Assembly: GCA_910585015.1 (NCBI GenBank)
Contig: CAJUCT010000034.1
Coordinates: 1-39,141, forward strand
Reading direction: 5' to 3'
Origin: an uncultured Acetatifactor sp.
GTDB taxonomy: Bacteria > Bacillota > Clostridia > Lachnospirales > Lachnospiraceae
Length of the DNA: 39,141 bases
Each line of letters opens with the position of its first letter. The first letter of the stretch is position 1. The position numbers and the translations under genes were made by a program. Below the pieces are notes generated by a model. It had not been told where the DNA came from. It was given only the letters and a program-made list of their open reading frames with translations, and searched no databases. Positions 8,120 through 15,678 of the stretch are shown here, in pieces.

Positions 8120-8556
8120 AACAGAAGCTCCGCATCATTAGGAAAATCTGGGGCAGCGCACCCTGAAAGGAATGCCGCTGTCCCCATCCTTATCCCGTCG
8201 GCATCTATAGTACAGTCAGAAAACCCCATCCTTATTCCAGAGGCCGGGTGTGGGCAGAGCCCACGAAAAGAAGTAGCCAGGATGTTTTATTTTAGTGCAA
8301 AAAATTAGAAAAATCTGTATAAAGTCGTGCAGGTTGGTAATACTATAATCAGCAAGATAAATCGACAACAAAATCCAGCCTAGGATTCGACAGAATAATG
8401 TACATATCTGGATTTTACCAGAAGGATTTTTCCTCGGTAGACACAGAAAATTTACAGCCTCTCATGATTTTGAACAGAAAATGCACAATGTGCTCGAAAG
8501 AACCCATTCTTGCTTGACCATCTCCAACTAACTGGCTTAAACACCTATAATATTCT
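8120..8556. other. Non-coding stretch after the IS256 transposase
   Basis: I see no gene here. It contains a 12-base direct repeat (CCCCATCCTTAT, at about 8184 and 8225), a short perfect palindrome at 8250-8264 (GTGGGC/GCCCAC), and near 8460 a 20-base stretch (CTCTCATGATTTTGAACAG) differing by one base from a stretch inside the transposase relic near 716. It probably includes the IS right flank and decayed mobile DNA. Confidence 0.4.
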
Positions 8557-9051
8557 CTATAAATCCCCTCTTATATCTCTATCATATTCTTGAATTTTAC
8601 TAATAATTGTTGCTAAATTCTCTTCTTCCTTTTCATTAAATAGATACTTTGTGATCATTTGAGGAACTGCCATAAAAGTTCCCAACAGCGAAGTTAACGC
8701 AGTAAACAAGATAGGCAGAGACTCTACCACATCGATTAAGTTTAAAGCTAAACAGCATAATGCTGCAATTATAAATAGTCCACTAAATATCGGAACCCAT
8801 ATAAGCAAATTTTTTGCGATTTTGAATAAATCTTCCTTATTCTTCTTTTTACTTTTAGAGTTTCGCATAAAATCTTTTACATAAGCTTTCAATAATGCTG
8901 TATATTGTTTATTATGTTTAGACAAACTAGATGTATCACTTTTATGTAATAACCCTTCATCCGATTCGATACGTTGATCACTATGAATTTTGTTTAAATT
9001 TTTTTTGACTAATTCTTCGTCTTTTTTTAGGTCCCTTTTTCTGTTTTCCAA
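8557..9051 (-). CDS. Small membrane protein with two transmembrane helices
   Basis: A 164-residue protein with a long, very charged N-terminus (about 85 residues rich in K, D, E). It then has two hydrophobic helices at about residues 88-112 (LLIWVPIFSGLFIIAALCCL) and 117-139 (LPILFTALTSLLGTFMAVPQ), and a short acidic tail. Both ends are probably cytoplasmic. It starts with TTG two bases after the stop of the ImmA/IrrE gene at 9054, so translation is likely coupled. I recognise no family. Being the last gene of a peptidase operon, it may be the effector or target of the peptidase, but this is inference. Confidence 0.6.
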   Translation of the reverse strand: MENRKRDLKKDEELVKKNLNKIHSDQRIESDEGLLHKSDTSSLSKHNKQYTALLKAYVKDFMRNSKSKKKNKEDLFKIAKNLLIWVPIFSGLFIIAALCCLALNLIDVVESLPILFTALTSLLGTFMAVPQMITKYLFNEKEEENLATIISKIQEYDRDIRGDL

Positions 9052-9053
9052 TA

Positions 9054-9662
9054 CTATATCCCCATATTATCTCCGAATTCCTTTATCCCAAGTTCACAAA
9101 ATCTTTTAAGAATTGCTGTGGACGAAACAATAAAATATTTACTCAATGCATTAACTATATCTGCCTTACTTTGCAGTTTTTTGTATTCATTATATTTATC
9201 TAGAAACATGTTCTTTGGCATTAAAAGATTTGCTGCAAATTTATTTACACGTTTTTCGCTTGGATTATCATCATCCTTATCAACAAAATATGTATTATAG
9301 TAATTTAAAGTCTTGTTATCGTCAAAATCAAAAAGATAATGTCCTAGTTCATGCGCCAAGGCAAATCTTTTATGCCCTCCATTATCATTAGAATTTACGC
9401 ATGTTATTTTACTTGCTCCATATACACTTTCAAATTTTGGATTAACAGCTATATATGCCGATAGACCACTAGGCTCCAAATTGCTTTGAAAAATTCCAAA
9501 TCCTAAATTTGTCAAAATCCTAACAATTGGAACACCAGAAGAAAAATCATCTATTTGAAAAAATTCCAATACATCTTTCGCTCTATCTGGCATATCTTCA
9601 ATACTATGCGGCTTTTTCCGTATATCTTCTAAAAATTTCTTATAGTCTTCTCTTTTTTCCAT
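9054..9662 (-). CDS. ImmA/IrrE-family zinc metallopeptidase
   Basis: About 202 residues. The zinc site ALAHELGHYLFDFD carries the HExxH motif in the middle of the protein. It is followed about 35 residues later by EKRVNKFAANLLMP, which supplies the third ligand region typical of ImmA/IrrE (COG2856) peptidases. Family members cleave repressors of mobile elements or stress regulons. There is no N-terminal helix-turn-helix, so any repressor must be separate, and none is seen nearby. The start at 9662 is favoured by AAAGGTG just upstream; an in-frame ATG at 9719 would add 19 residues and lies closer to the extended -10 promoter. Confidence 0.85.
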   Translation of the reverse strand: MEKREDYKKFLEDIRKKPHSIEDMPDRAKDVLEFFQIDDFSSGVPIVRILTNLGFGIFQSNLEPSGLSAYIAVNPKFESVYGASKITCVNSNDNGGHKRFALAHELGHYLFDFDDNKTLNYYNTYFVDKDDDNPSEKRVNKFAANLLMPKNMFLDKYNEYKKLQSKADIVNALSKYFIVSSTAILKRFCELGIKEFGDNMGI

Positions 9663-9740
9663 TTTTTCACCTTTTGCATATTTGTTATAATAGTTAGTAA
9701 ATTGAATAATTTTTTTCATAAAATCAACTCTTTTTTATTT

Positions 9741-9749
9741 ATTATACCA
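9741..9749 (-). promoter_or_regulatory. Extended -10 promoter for the downstream ImmA/IrrE gene
   Basis: The minus strand reads TGGTATAAT, an extended -10 box (TGnTATAAT). A TTGACA lies at 9768-9773, but the 21-base gap is too long for a standard pair, so the extended -10 probably carries the activity. It would give an independent transcript for the genes at 9054 and 8557. Confidence 0.5.
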
Positions 9750-9783
9750 TGATAGAGAAGATTTTTTTGTCAAAAAACAAGTA

Positions 9784-10317
9784 TCACTTGTATTCATCTA
9801 CTAAATTTTTAAATACCTTTCTATTTAACAATTTAGGAGATAAATTTTCCCATGATTTACCTCCCATTATTTGCGGCATCAATAAAATGGCAAAAACATT
9901 TGCCCTATATTCTTTCATTTCTTCTTCTGGCAAATATTCATTTAAAGCATCATCATTCATTGCTGATAATTCACTATTATCCATAAAAAAATGTCCTAAC
10001 TCGTGTGCTACGAGTTTTGATGTGGCATATGTTTTATTTTTATATTCACTTGAGACAAAAATTGTCAGTTTTTCCCGTTTAAAATACGAAGGAATTTCAC
10101 TTTCTATTTTTTTATACTCTATTCTTATGCCATAATATTTTGCAATTTGCAATGGTGTCGGTAAAACATTAGTTACTTTCAAATTTTTTTCTTCTAGAAT
10201 AGATAGCCACTTTTCTTCTTCCACATATTGTTCGCCCACTACATTTATTATCTTTTTAACCAATGGGGCAATTTGAGCGATACATTCTGTGGACTCACTA
10301 TTATGTTTCTGCCTCAT
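9784..10317 (-). CDS. Second ImmA/IrrE-family zinc metallopeptidase
   Basis: A 177-residue protein with KLVAHELGHFFMD (HExxH at about residues 104-108), followed by EEEMKEYRANVFAILLMPQ, the second conserved ImmA/IrrE block with its conserved glutamate. The N-terminal third (about 1-60) is helical and leads into the PLQIAKYYGIRIEY stretch common to the family. The start is backed by GGGTGGAG seven bases upstream and by a clear promoter. It differs in sequence from the neighbouring peptidase, so the pair is not a recent duplication. A target repressor is not visible in the window. Confidence 0.85.
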   Translation of the reverse strand: MRQKHNSESTECIAQIAPLVKKIINVVGEQYVEEEKWLSILEEKNLKVTNVLPTPLQIAKYYGIRIEYKKIESEIPSYFKREKLTIFVSSEYKNKTYATSKLVAHELGHFFMDNSELSAMNDDALNEYLPEEEMKEYRANVFAILLMPQIMGGKSWENLSPKLLNRKVFKNLVDEYK

Positions 10318-10342
10318 AAAGCGTCTCCACCCTTTTTAATAC

Positions 10343-10380
10343 TTTACAATATGATAACATAATTTGTAAATATTTGTCAA
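10343..10380 (-). promoter_or_regulatory. Sigma-A promoter with overlapping inverted-repeat operator
   Basis: On the minus strand TTGACA (10375-10380) and TATCAT (10351-10356) are 18 bases apart, a good vegetative promoter for the peptidase gene at 10317. A perfect 7-base inverted repeat, TTTACAA (10343-10349) and TTGTAAA (10364-10370), brackets the -10 box, as expected for a repressor operator. The boxes are seen; the regulator is unknown. Confidence 0.6.
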
Positions 10381-10486
10381 CTTTAATACTGCATTTTGTA
10401 CAATAAAATAGGAACATACCACATAATATAGTTGTATTTCCTATCTGGTATCTTTTTATAAAGAATATTAATGAAACAGTATAAAT

Positions 10487-10920
10487 TCCCCAGCAGAACT
10501 GGGGAGACTAACAAATACTGTGGAAGGTTACAATCATAAAGGTAGCAACAATGCCAGATCATATGCATATGTCGATTTCAGCAAAATCGTGTGTGTTGAA
10601 GGTGATATGAAGAATCAAGGGGAAAAGTGCGTTGATAATATTTGACAGGCATCCAGAATATAGGGAGAGGTACAACCGACATTTTGGGGCAAAGGGATAT
10701 TACTTCGAAAAGCTAGGAAAAATAAATGAAGAAACGCTCAAGAAGTATATAGGGAGAACAGTTTGAAAGGGATTGAATGGAAGGAAAAACTGGGAAGTAA
10801 CAGAGAGCGCTTTTAAGCGGTAATCAGTAATAAGGTAATGGTTTGTCAAACCACCTTTAGGCGGAAGAGTAGCAATAGCCCCGTGGGGCCAACAACAAAC
10901 CACCAGCAGAACTGGTGGTT
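10487..10920 (+). mobile_element. Degenerate IS200/IS605-type element with two matching hairpins
   Basis: A tnpA relic lies between two palindromes sharing the loop CAGAA: 10487-10505 (TCCCCAG / CTGGGGA) and 10898-10920 (AACCACCAG / CTGGTGGTT). IS200/IS605 elements have no inverted terminal repeats but carry subterminal hairpins at both ends that the TnpA protein recognises. The position and shared loop fit left and right end hairpins. The left part of tnpA is missing, so the element is dead on its own. Confidence 0.6.
10527..10766 (+). pseudogene. tnpA: IS200/IS605 TnpA (Y1 HUH transposase) relic
   Basis: In one frame the sequence reads VATMPDHMHMSIS, which carries the HUH metal-binding motif (HMH). 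It then meets a TGA at 10608-10610, and continues RIKGKSALIIFDRHPEYRER and RHFGAKGYYFEKLGKINEET to TGA at 10764-10766. The second half matches the conserved C-terminal part with the catalytic tyrosine region (GYY). The N-terminal 40-50 residues are absent and the internal stop kills the frame. The family call is strong from the two motifs in the right spacing. Confidence 0.75.
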
Positions 10921-10926
10921 CATGAC

Positions 10927-11037
10927 TTATCGACATAGTTCCTGTACCGTGGGAGCCCATGGCAGATAGTTATCCAGATATTTCAGATTTTCAAGAATGC
11001 ACTCCTCGGCATACTTCAGACAGGTCCTTTGGTAGTC
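10927..11037 (-). pseudogene. C-terminal fragment of an IS66-like transposase (tentative)
   Basis: The minus strand reads 36 residues to a TAA at 10927-10929, ending ENLKYLDNYLPWAPTVQELC-R. The LPW motif near the C-terminus resembles the end of IS66-family transposases. An upstream stop at 11038-11040 limits the fragment. It abuts sense-strand sheath coding sequence at about 11050, so it marks the breakpoint that removed the start of the injection-system operon. The family is uncertain. Confidence 0.35.
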
Positions 11038-11089
11038 TTAAATTTTCTTCATAAACATTTTTGACCAGTATCAGGTTAAGGAAAAGGGG

Positions 11090-12241
11090 ATGCAGCCAAG
11101 GCTCTTGATCACAAACCTGCCTCTGGAGATGATGGTAAAGGCCAGCAACCTGCCCCGGCTGATTACATATCTGAATACCACCAATGACAAGAATGCGTTT
11201 GACAACACGATCTGGTTTGGCATCGTACCGGATGTGGAGTTGAACCAGACAGAGGGCGGCAAGCTCCAGAGAATCCGTTTCGCAGGAAACAAGCAGGAAG
11301 AAAAACGCGGAAATAATACCATGGAAAATGTTTCGACACTGATGAACGCGTTAGAGCCTTACCGTATTACTACCTTTTTCAGCTTCTGTTCCGGCGAGGA
11401 GTCAACCTTTAACTATGTCGCCACAGAGGGAATAGGCATTTTTAAGGAGAAATGCGCGCCGCTTATGAAGAAGTCCTACAGCGAGTTCGCAGTACCGTGT
11501 ATTCCCAACGCCACCATTATTCCTAAAGACAAATCCGGTCTGGTGCTGGATAAGCGGATGGTCATGGATGAGGAGGGGAATGTATCCCTCTCCGCGGAGA
11601 AGGACGATGTGATGAAAATGTGGCTGGAGGGCATCTATGTGGGGGCGGCATATGAAGCGGCTGGAATTGTGGCGGCATGGCAGTGCCCGGAATTCTTGAA
11701 GCAGCGGTTCCGGAATACCAGCATGGAATACCCCGGTGTGCGGTTTGATGTGGAGGCCAATGACAACGCGCTTCTGGCAGCTACCAGCATGACAAAAGAA
11801 ATTTCCGGCTTTACCAACGCCATCAAGAACTCCATCAACCGCACCGGCTTTGGCTTTGTATTTTCATCGGATAACGCGCAGTACAAAGGTCAGAATATTA
11901 AAAATATTACCGTATATAAGGCCCGCAACCTGTTGAGCAACGGAAATGAATTTGAGCCCATATACAAGACTCTTGTAGTTACCTATATCGAGCGGATGCT
12001 GCGGTTTTACAGCGCAGATTTCAAGCAGGACAAGATCCTGACATTTTTCAGCAACAATCCCAGCAGCCAGAAGAGCAAATGGGATGCGGACAGGCAGTAT
12101 GTCAATTCCATTCTTCAGGACGGGGACGAACTGGACTACAGTATTGACGAGATAAACGGAGTCTGTGATGTGCTGGTGACATTTGCCAACACAACTAAAA
12201 ACCTGAAAGTACAGCTTACAAGGAAAGCTGGAAATGAATAA
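11090..12241 (+). CDS. Contractile sheath-like protein (TssC/VipB-type), 5' end disrupted
   Basis: 383 residues. The role as sheath subunit is inferred mainly from gene order: it lies 27 bases upstream of two Hcp-like tube genes at the head of a VgrG/PAAR/Rhs operon. Supporting features are a mixed alpha/beta protein without signal or membrane segment and a central GIYVGAAYEAAGIVAAW helix like those of sheath proteins. Coding sense appears to continue upstream of the ATG in the same frame (INIFDQYQVKEKG, 11051-11089), then stops abruptly at an IS-like fragment. The annotated ATG, with AAGGA at 11078-11082, may therefore be an internal start of a truncated gene. No TssB partner is seen. A non-sheath structural role is possible. 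Confidence 0.55.
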   Translation: MQPRLLITNLPLEMMVKASNLPRLITYLNTTNDKNAFDNTIWFGIVPDVELNQTEGGKLQRIRFAGNKQEEKRGNNTMENVSTLMNALEPYRITTFFSFCSGEESTFNYVATEGIGIFKEKCAPLMKKSYSEFAVPCIPNATIIPKDKSGLVLDKRMVMDEEGNVSLSAEKDDVMKMWLEGIYVGAAYEAAGIVAAWQCPEFLKQRFRNTSMEYPGVRFDVEANDNALLAATSMTKEISGFTNAIKNSINRTGFGFVFSSDNAQYKGQNIKNITVYKARNLLSNGNEFEPIYKTLVVTYIERMLRFYSADFKQDKILTFFSNNPSSQKSKWDADRQYVNSILQDGDELDYSIDEINGVCDVLVTFANTTKNLKVQLTRKAGNE

Positions 12242-12268
12242 TCTCTAACAATAAAGGAGGAAACAGAA

Positions 12269-12697
12269 ATGGGAGTAAGATTAAGCATTGAGGGAAGCGA
12301 GTCTGTCAAGTTAATGGAGACAAGCATCACCGGCATTAAGTTTGGGGCTGATATTCCCCATGACTCCAATGCCAGATCAACAGATTTGGGTTCGACAGTA
12401 CTGATCGAGGGTAAAATCCTGGCGGCTGTGAACGGGGAAGCTGCGGACGACACCAGCAAGCTTGCAAAGTGGTCCCTGATCCCGGCGGAGAAGGCTGACT
12501 GCTACCGGAAGGTGCAGATCGATGTGGTAAGCGCATCTCAGATTGTGCGCCAGATTACCATTCCCAACGCTTTTGTGGTGGGGTATGAGGAGGACTTTAC
12601 GGATGAGACCGGCGCGGGTACATTCCGTCTCCTGATTAAGCAGAAGAAGGACAAGATGGCCAGCCTCAAGTTCGAAGGCGGATTCAGCGGCGAGTAA
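12269..12697 (+). CDS. Hcp-like inner tube protein 1
   Basis: 142 residues, almost all beta strands with one short helix (ASKLAKW-type region near residues 62-68), the size and layout of Hcp/TssD or phage tail-tube subunits. Hcp rings stack into the tube pushed out on contraction. Shared core with the next gene: SITGIKFGADIPHDSNARST then DLGS, and an end FRLLIKQKKDKMASLKFEGG. A perfect AGGAGG precedes the ATG. It lies just after the sheath-like gene, the normal order. The Hcp assignment is pattern-based. Confidence 0.7.
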   Translation: MGVRLSIEGSESVKLMETSITGIKFGADIPHDSNARSTDLGSTVLIEGKILAAVNGEAADDTSKLAKWSLIPAEKADCYRKVQIDVVSASQIVRQITIPNAFVVGYEEDFTDETGAGTFRLLIKQKKDKMASLKFEGGFSGE

Positions 12698-12755
12698 GCC
12701 GACAGCTTCAAAAAAGAGAAACGCAGTGTACATAGCAGATGAGAGGAGAATAGTT

Positions 12756-13184
12756 ATGGGATTTACATTAAAGATGGAGGGAAATACCACAATTGAATTG
12801 GGAACAACAAGCATTACCGGCGTGAAGGTCCGCACGGATATTCCGCAGGACAGCAATGCCAGATCCACAGATCTGGGGAGCACCGTAACCGTCACGGGAA
12901 AGATACTCACGGCTGTGGACGGAGATCCCTTTGACGGCACCAGGCAGCTTGGTTTATGGGCGCTGGTTCCGGCAGAAAATTCCGACTGCTACCGCAAGGT
13001 CACAGTGGAAGTGATTGCCGCTTCTCAGGTGGTGCGTAAGTACACCTATTCCAACGCCTTCGTCGTGGACTATAAGGAGAACTATGGGGACGTGGAGGGG
13101 ATCGGCACTTTTACGCTGACCATGAAGCAGAAAAAGGATAAGATGGCGCAGGTATCCGTAGAGGGCGGATACAGCCTCACCTAA
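12756..13184 (+). CDS. Hcp-like inner tube protein 2
   Basis: A paralogue of the previous gene and of equal length (142 residues) when started at the ATG at 12756 with GAGGAG upstream; an upstream GTG at 12726 would add an unmatched tail. Conserved blocks: SITGVKVRTDIPQDSNARST, CYRKVTVEVIAASQVVRKYT, FTLTMKQKKDKMAQVSVEGG. Two tube paralogues side by side could build a mixed tube, or one could act as a carrier for small effectors or as a cap. A 98-base gap with a stable hairpin follows, the largest gap in the core operon. Confidence 0.7.
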   Translation: MGFTLKMEGNTTIELGTTSITGVKVRTDIPQDSNARSTDLGSTVTVTGKILTAVDGDPFDGTRQLGLWALVPAENSDCYRKVTVEVIAASQVVRKYTYSNAFVVDYKENYGDVEGIGTFTLTMKQKKDKMAQVSVEGGYSLT

Positions 13185-13228
13185 ATCAAGATGATTCCGC
13201 GCGCAGCTTTGGCGGAAACGCGTAAAAA

Positions 13229-13254
13229 GGGGCTGCCTGCTTGCGGGCGGTCCC
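13229..13254 (+). terminator. Intercistronic hairpin between tube genes and the J-domain gene
   Basis: GGGGCTGCCTGC (13229-13240) pairs with GCGGGCGGTCCC (13243-13254) over 12 positions, three of them G-U, with a 2-base loop. There is no U-run after it, so it is not a classic full terminator. It may be a partial attenuator or an mRNA 3'-end stabiliser that keeps the abundant tube message high relative to downstream genes. Confidence 0.5.
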
Positions 13255-13282
13255 TCTTGGCAAATACAGGGACAGGCGGCAG

Positions 13283-13756
13283 ATGAAAGACTATTACAAA
13301 ATACTGGGCATAGACAGACAGGCCCAGCCGGAGGAAATAAAAAGAGCATACCGTAAACTGGCCAAGCAGTATCACCCGGACGTGGTAAAGGATGACAAGG
13401 CCAGGCTGGATCGCATGTATGAAATACAGGAAGCCTATGCGTGTCTGGAAAATGAAGAACGCCGTAAAAAATATGACGAGGAATGCCTGAGAAATTCCCG
13501 GAAGGCAGCGGATACCGGAGGGAAAGCGGAAAACGATGACCGGCCGTTTGGGGATAGAAAGCCGGATATGGGGCAGTTTGAGAGATTTTTCGGATTTCAG
13601 CCGGGCAGGGGAATGGAAACCTATCAGGACAGAAAAGCAAGAAAGCCGGAAGGACCTATCAAGCCGGAGGAAATGTTTGCAGCTTTTTTTGGAACCGGAA
13701 ACATGCGGGAGGCGGGAAAAAGAGATGCGTCGGGAAGCGAAGGGAAGAAGAATTAA
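13283..13756 (+). CDS. J-domain (DnaJ-like) co-chaperone
   Basis: 157 residues. An N-terminal J domain (residues 1 to about 62) begins MKDYYKILGIDRQAQPEEIK and contains the HPD tripeptide (residues 31-33) that stimulates Hsp70 ATPases. The remainder is a charged, Gly/Arg-rich linker with no zinc finger or substrate-binding domain, so this is a class III-type J protein. A large Hsp70-fold protein is encoded four genes downstream and is its natural partner (inference). The ATG at 13283 gives the canonical J-domain start; a longer upstream TTG frame runs through the hairpin. Its end overlaps the next gene by 32 bases. Confidence 0.85.
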   Translation: MKDYYKILGIDRQAQPEEIKRAYRKLAKQYHPDVVKDDKARLDRMYEIQEAYACLENEERRKKYDEECLRNSRKAADTGGKAENDDRPFGDRKPDMGQFERFFGFQPGRGMETYQDRKARKPEGPIKPEEMFAAFFGTGNMREAGKRDASGSEGKKN

Positions 13757-14291
13757 GAGAATATTGGATATTCTGATTATTCTATGCGGATTTGTCCTTA
13801 TTTACACCATTGTCAAGGAGATAGGGGCGTGGCGCGTCACCCCTGTTCTTTTGCTTGTGGTGATAATCGGGATGGCATGGGTACTGTATGATATCTTCTC
13901 ATTGGGAAACAGAAAGGAGATTTCTGCATGTGAGACGGAAGCTTCTCATACCCACGAAATACAGAGGCTGATTCTGCTGGACGAAGAGGGAAAGCCCATC
14001 AGGTCCTGGGATTTGCAGGGAAAAGTCTCCCAGATTATCGGAAAAGCCGGACAGGATCAGGAGTTGGATATCGACCTGTCGGACTGTGAGTACAGCAGTT
14101 TCATCGACTTCCAGCACGCTGTGCTGAATTATTGTCTGGACCAGTGGTATGTGGAGGATTTGAACTCCCAGAACGGCGTAAAAGTGAGAAAAGTGGAAGA
14201 CGGAGAATGCTACAGGGTGATTCATCGCCCATGTAAGGTTGTGGCGGGAGATATCCTTTACATTGCGAATACAAAGCTGCTTTTGACGTGA
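13725..14291 (+). CDS. Membrane-anchored FHA-domain protein
   Basis: 188 residues from the ATG at 13725 (GGGAGG upstream). Two N-terminal membrane helices at about residues 13-31 and 38-57 are followed by a cytoplasmic FHA-like domain at about 78-188. The domain shows GKAGQDQELDIDL, DFQHAVLNYCLDQWYVEDLN and SQNGVKV, the typical S/N-x-H-x-x and W-x-V-x-D-L-N-S-x-N-G blocks, although the usual first Arg loop (GR) is replaced by GK. FHA domains bind phosphothreonine. Type VI systems often use an FHA protein as a switch for assembly. No Ser/Thr kinase is in the window. Confidence 0.75.
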   Translation: MRREAKGRRIKRILDILIILCGFVLIYTIVKEIGAWRVTPVLLLVVIIGMAWVLYDIFSLGNRKEISACETEASHTHEIQRLILLDEEGKPIRSWDLQGKVSQIIGKAGQDQELDIDLSDCEYSSFIDFQHAVLNYCLDQWYVEDLNSQNGVKVRKVEDGECYRVIHRPCKVVAGDILYIANTKLLLT

Positions 14292-14341
14292 TGAAAGAGC
14301 GGCGGTTTGCTCTATATCAGAGAAGACAGGAGATAGAAAGA

Positions 14342-14839
14342 ATGGGTTTGGCGAAATGTCCTAATGGACACATTTATAATCCCAGACGTTATGGGAAGAT
14401 ATGTCCGTACTGCAATATGAAAACGCAAGATGAGGCTTTTGCGGAAAAGCCGCTGGGCTTTGAGCCTCCCGTGGAGATTCTGGAGGAGACAGTACGTCCT
14501 GTGTGCGGCTGGATGATCTGCATCGAAGGGGCGAGAGTGGGCATGGATTACAAAATTCATGAGGGAAAGAATTTTGTGGGCCGGGGAGACGATATGGACG
14601 TTCAGATTCTGGGCGACAACGAGATCGATCGCAAAAACCATACCATCATCGTGTACGACCCCAAGAATCTGAACACCATGATTCTTCCCGGGGATTCCGC
14701 AGGGATCGCCTACTTGAACGATAAGCCCGTCTATGTGCCGATGGAACTCAATCCCTATGATGTCATCAGCCTGGGACAAAGCCGGTTTCTGTTTGTGCCC
14801 CTGTGCGGGAAAAATTTCTCCTGGGGGGATCTGAAATGA
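14342..14839 (+). CDS. Zinc-ribbon FHA-domain protein
   Basis: 165 residues. The start at 14342 is chosen because AGGAGA at 14328-14333 is 8 bases upstream; an overlapping TGATG start at 14291 would add 17 residues. The N-terminus has a zinc ribbon (CPNGHIYNPRRYGKICPYC, about residues 5-23) with CxxxH and CxxC spacing. The FHA-like domain follows (about 60-160), with FVGRGDDMDVQI, RKNHTIIVYDPKN and a short end strand. It is probably cytoplasmic. It sits between a membrane FHA protein and two PP2C-like proteins, so it is likely the soluble part of the same phospho-switch. Confidence 0.75.
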   Translation: MGLAKCPNGHIYNPRRYGKICPYCNMKTQDEAFAEKPLGFEPPVEILEETVRPVCGWMICIEGARVGMDYKIHEGKNFVGRGDDMDVQILGDNEIDRKNHTIIVYDPKNLNTMILPGDSAGIAYLNDKPVYVPMELNPYDVISLGQSRFLFVPLCGKNFSWGDLK

Positions 14840-15678
14840 CAGGCGGTATGCCAATACTGATAGGGGCCGGCCTTGTATACGCAATACTCTTTTTCTGCCG
14901 CTGTCTGTCCGGATGGGGAGACAAGTCCCGCTTCGAAGGGAAAGAATCAGGAATCGGCATTGCCCAGACCACGGGCGGACGTCAGGTACAGGCGGATATT
15001 GCGCAGACATGGACTAACCGGGCCGGCACCATGGCGGTGATCGCGGATGGAATCGGCAGCGCCAACACAGGCACCGTCTGCGCGCAGATAGCGGCGGATA
15101 CCATTCTTGACCGATTTGAACCGTATCAGGAGTTAAACGATCCCGTTTATTTTTTCAGATCCGCTTTCTTAGAGGCCAGCAGGCGCATCCAGAGAACGGT
15201 GGGAGAGCGCAGAGGGGGCGCAAGCGCGGGTGCAGTGTTTTTGAGCCGCGGGTGGCTGTACTACGCAGTGGCGGGGGACGTCCGCATCGCTATCCTGCGG
15301 GGCGGAGAGATTATTCCCCTGAGCAAGGGACAGACGGTAGATGTGCTGGCGGCGCAGGCATACGAAGACGGGAAGATATCAAAACAGGATACCCTTTGGA
15401 GTATGGAAGAGAAAAGGGTCTGGAATTATCTCGGACAGGACGGTTTCCGTGAAGTCGAGATTTGTCAGCAGCCCATATTATTAAAGCGGGGAGATAAAGT
15501 GCTTCTTGCGAGCAAGGGGATTTTTGAGGAACTTTCCTGGAGCGAGATAGAGGACATTCTGATTGATACCGCTTCTCTGCAGGAACTGGCAAAGCGCATG
15601 GTCAGCGCCGCGGATCAGAAGAACAATCCCCAGAGGGAAAACGGAAGCGTCATATTGCTGCAAAGGCTGGAGGCTTAA
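14836..15678 (+). CDS. PP2C-like protein phosphatase with N-terminal membrane helix
   Basis: 280 residues starting with the ATG that overlaps the previous stop (ATGA). One membrane helix (about 5-24) is followed by a PP2C fold. Metal-binding motifs: AVIADGIGSANTG (D71 region) and VAGDVRIAILRGG (about 147), with ENGSVILLQRL at the end where PP2C enzymes have DN. The last acidic residue is therefore E instead of D, and activity is plausible. PP2C enzymes remove phosphate from Ser/Thr and oppose a kinase. In type VI systems PppA has this role against PpkA. Here it neighbours two FHA proteins. Confidence 0.75.
   Translation: MTGGMPILIGAGLVYAILFFCRCLSGWGDKSRFEGKESGIGIAQTTGGRQVQADIAQTWTNRAGTMAVIADGIGSANTGTVCAQIAADTILDRFEPYQELNDPVYFFRSAFLEASRRIQRTVGERRGGASAGAVFLSRGWLYYAVAGDVRIAILRGGEIIPLSKGQTVDVLAAQAYEDGKISKQDTLWSMEEKRVWNYLGQDGFREVEICQQPILLKRGDKVLLASKGIFEELSWSEIEDILIDTASLQELAKRMVSAADQKNNPQRENGSVILLQRLEA

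Noticed and set aside
8250..8264. Palindrome GTGGGC/GCCCAC as a terminator
   Set aside because: The stem is only six pairs and no T-run follows on either strand.
8438..8461. Possible right terminal repeat of the IS256 element (GACACAGAAAATTTACA)
   Set aside because: Only the GACACA and TTTACA parts match the inverted left end, with a one-base offset. It lies over 300 bases after the transposase stop, too far for a normal IS256 end.
8460..8480. Second copy of the transposase relic seen at 551-908
   Set aside because: Only about 20 bases match with one mismatch, and the sequence on both sides differs; chance or a very old trace cannot be told apart.
12726..12755. GTG start adding ten residues to tube protein 2
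   Set aside because: The extra residues have no counterpart in the paralogue, and GAGGAG is spaced for the ATG at 12756.
13536..13724. Longer start for the first FHA protein
   Set aside because: This part is an out-of-frame shadow of the J-domain gene; the ATG at 13725 has a ribosome site and leads straight into the membrane helices.
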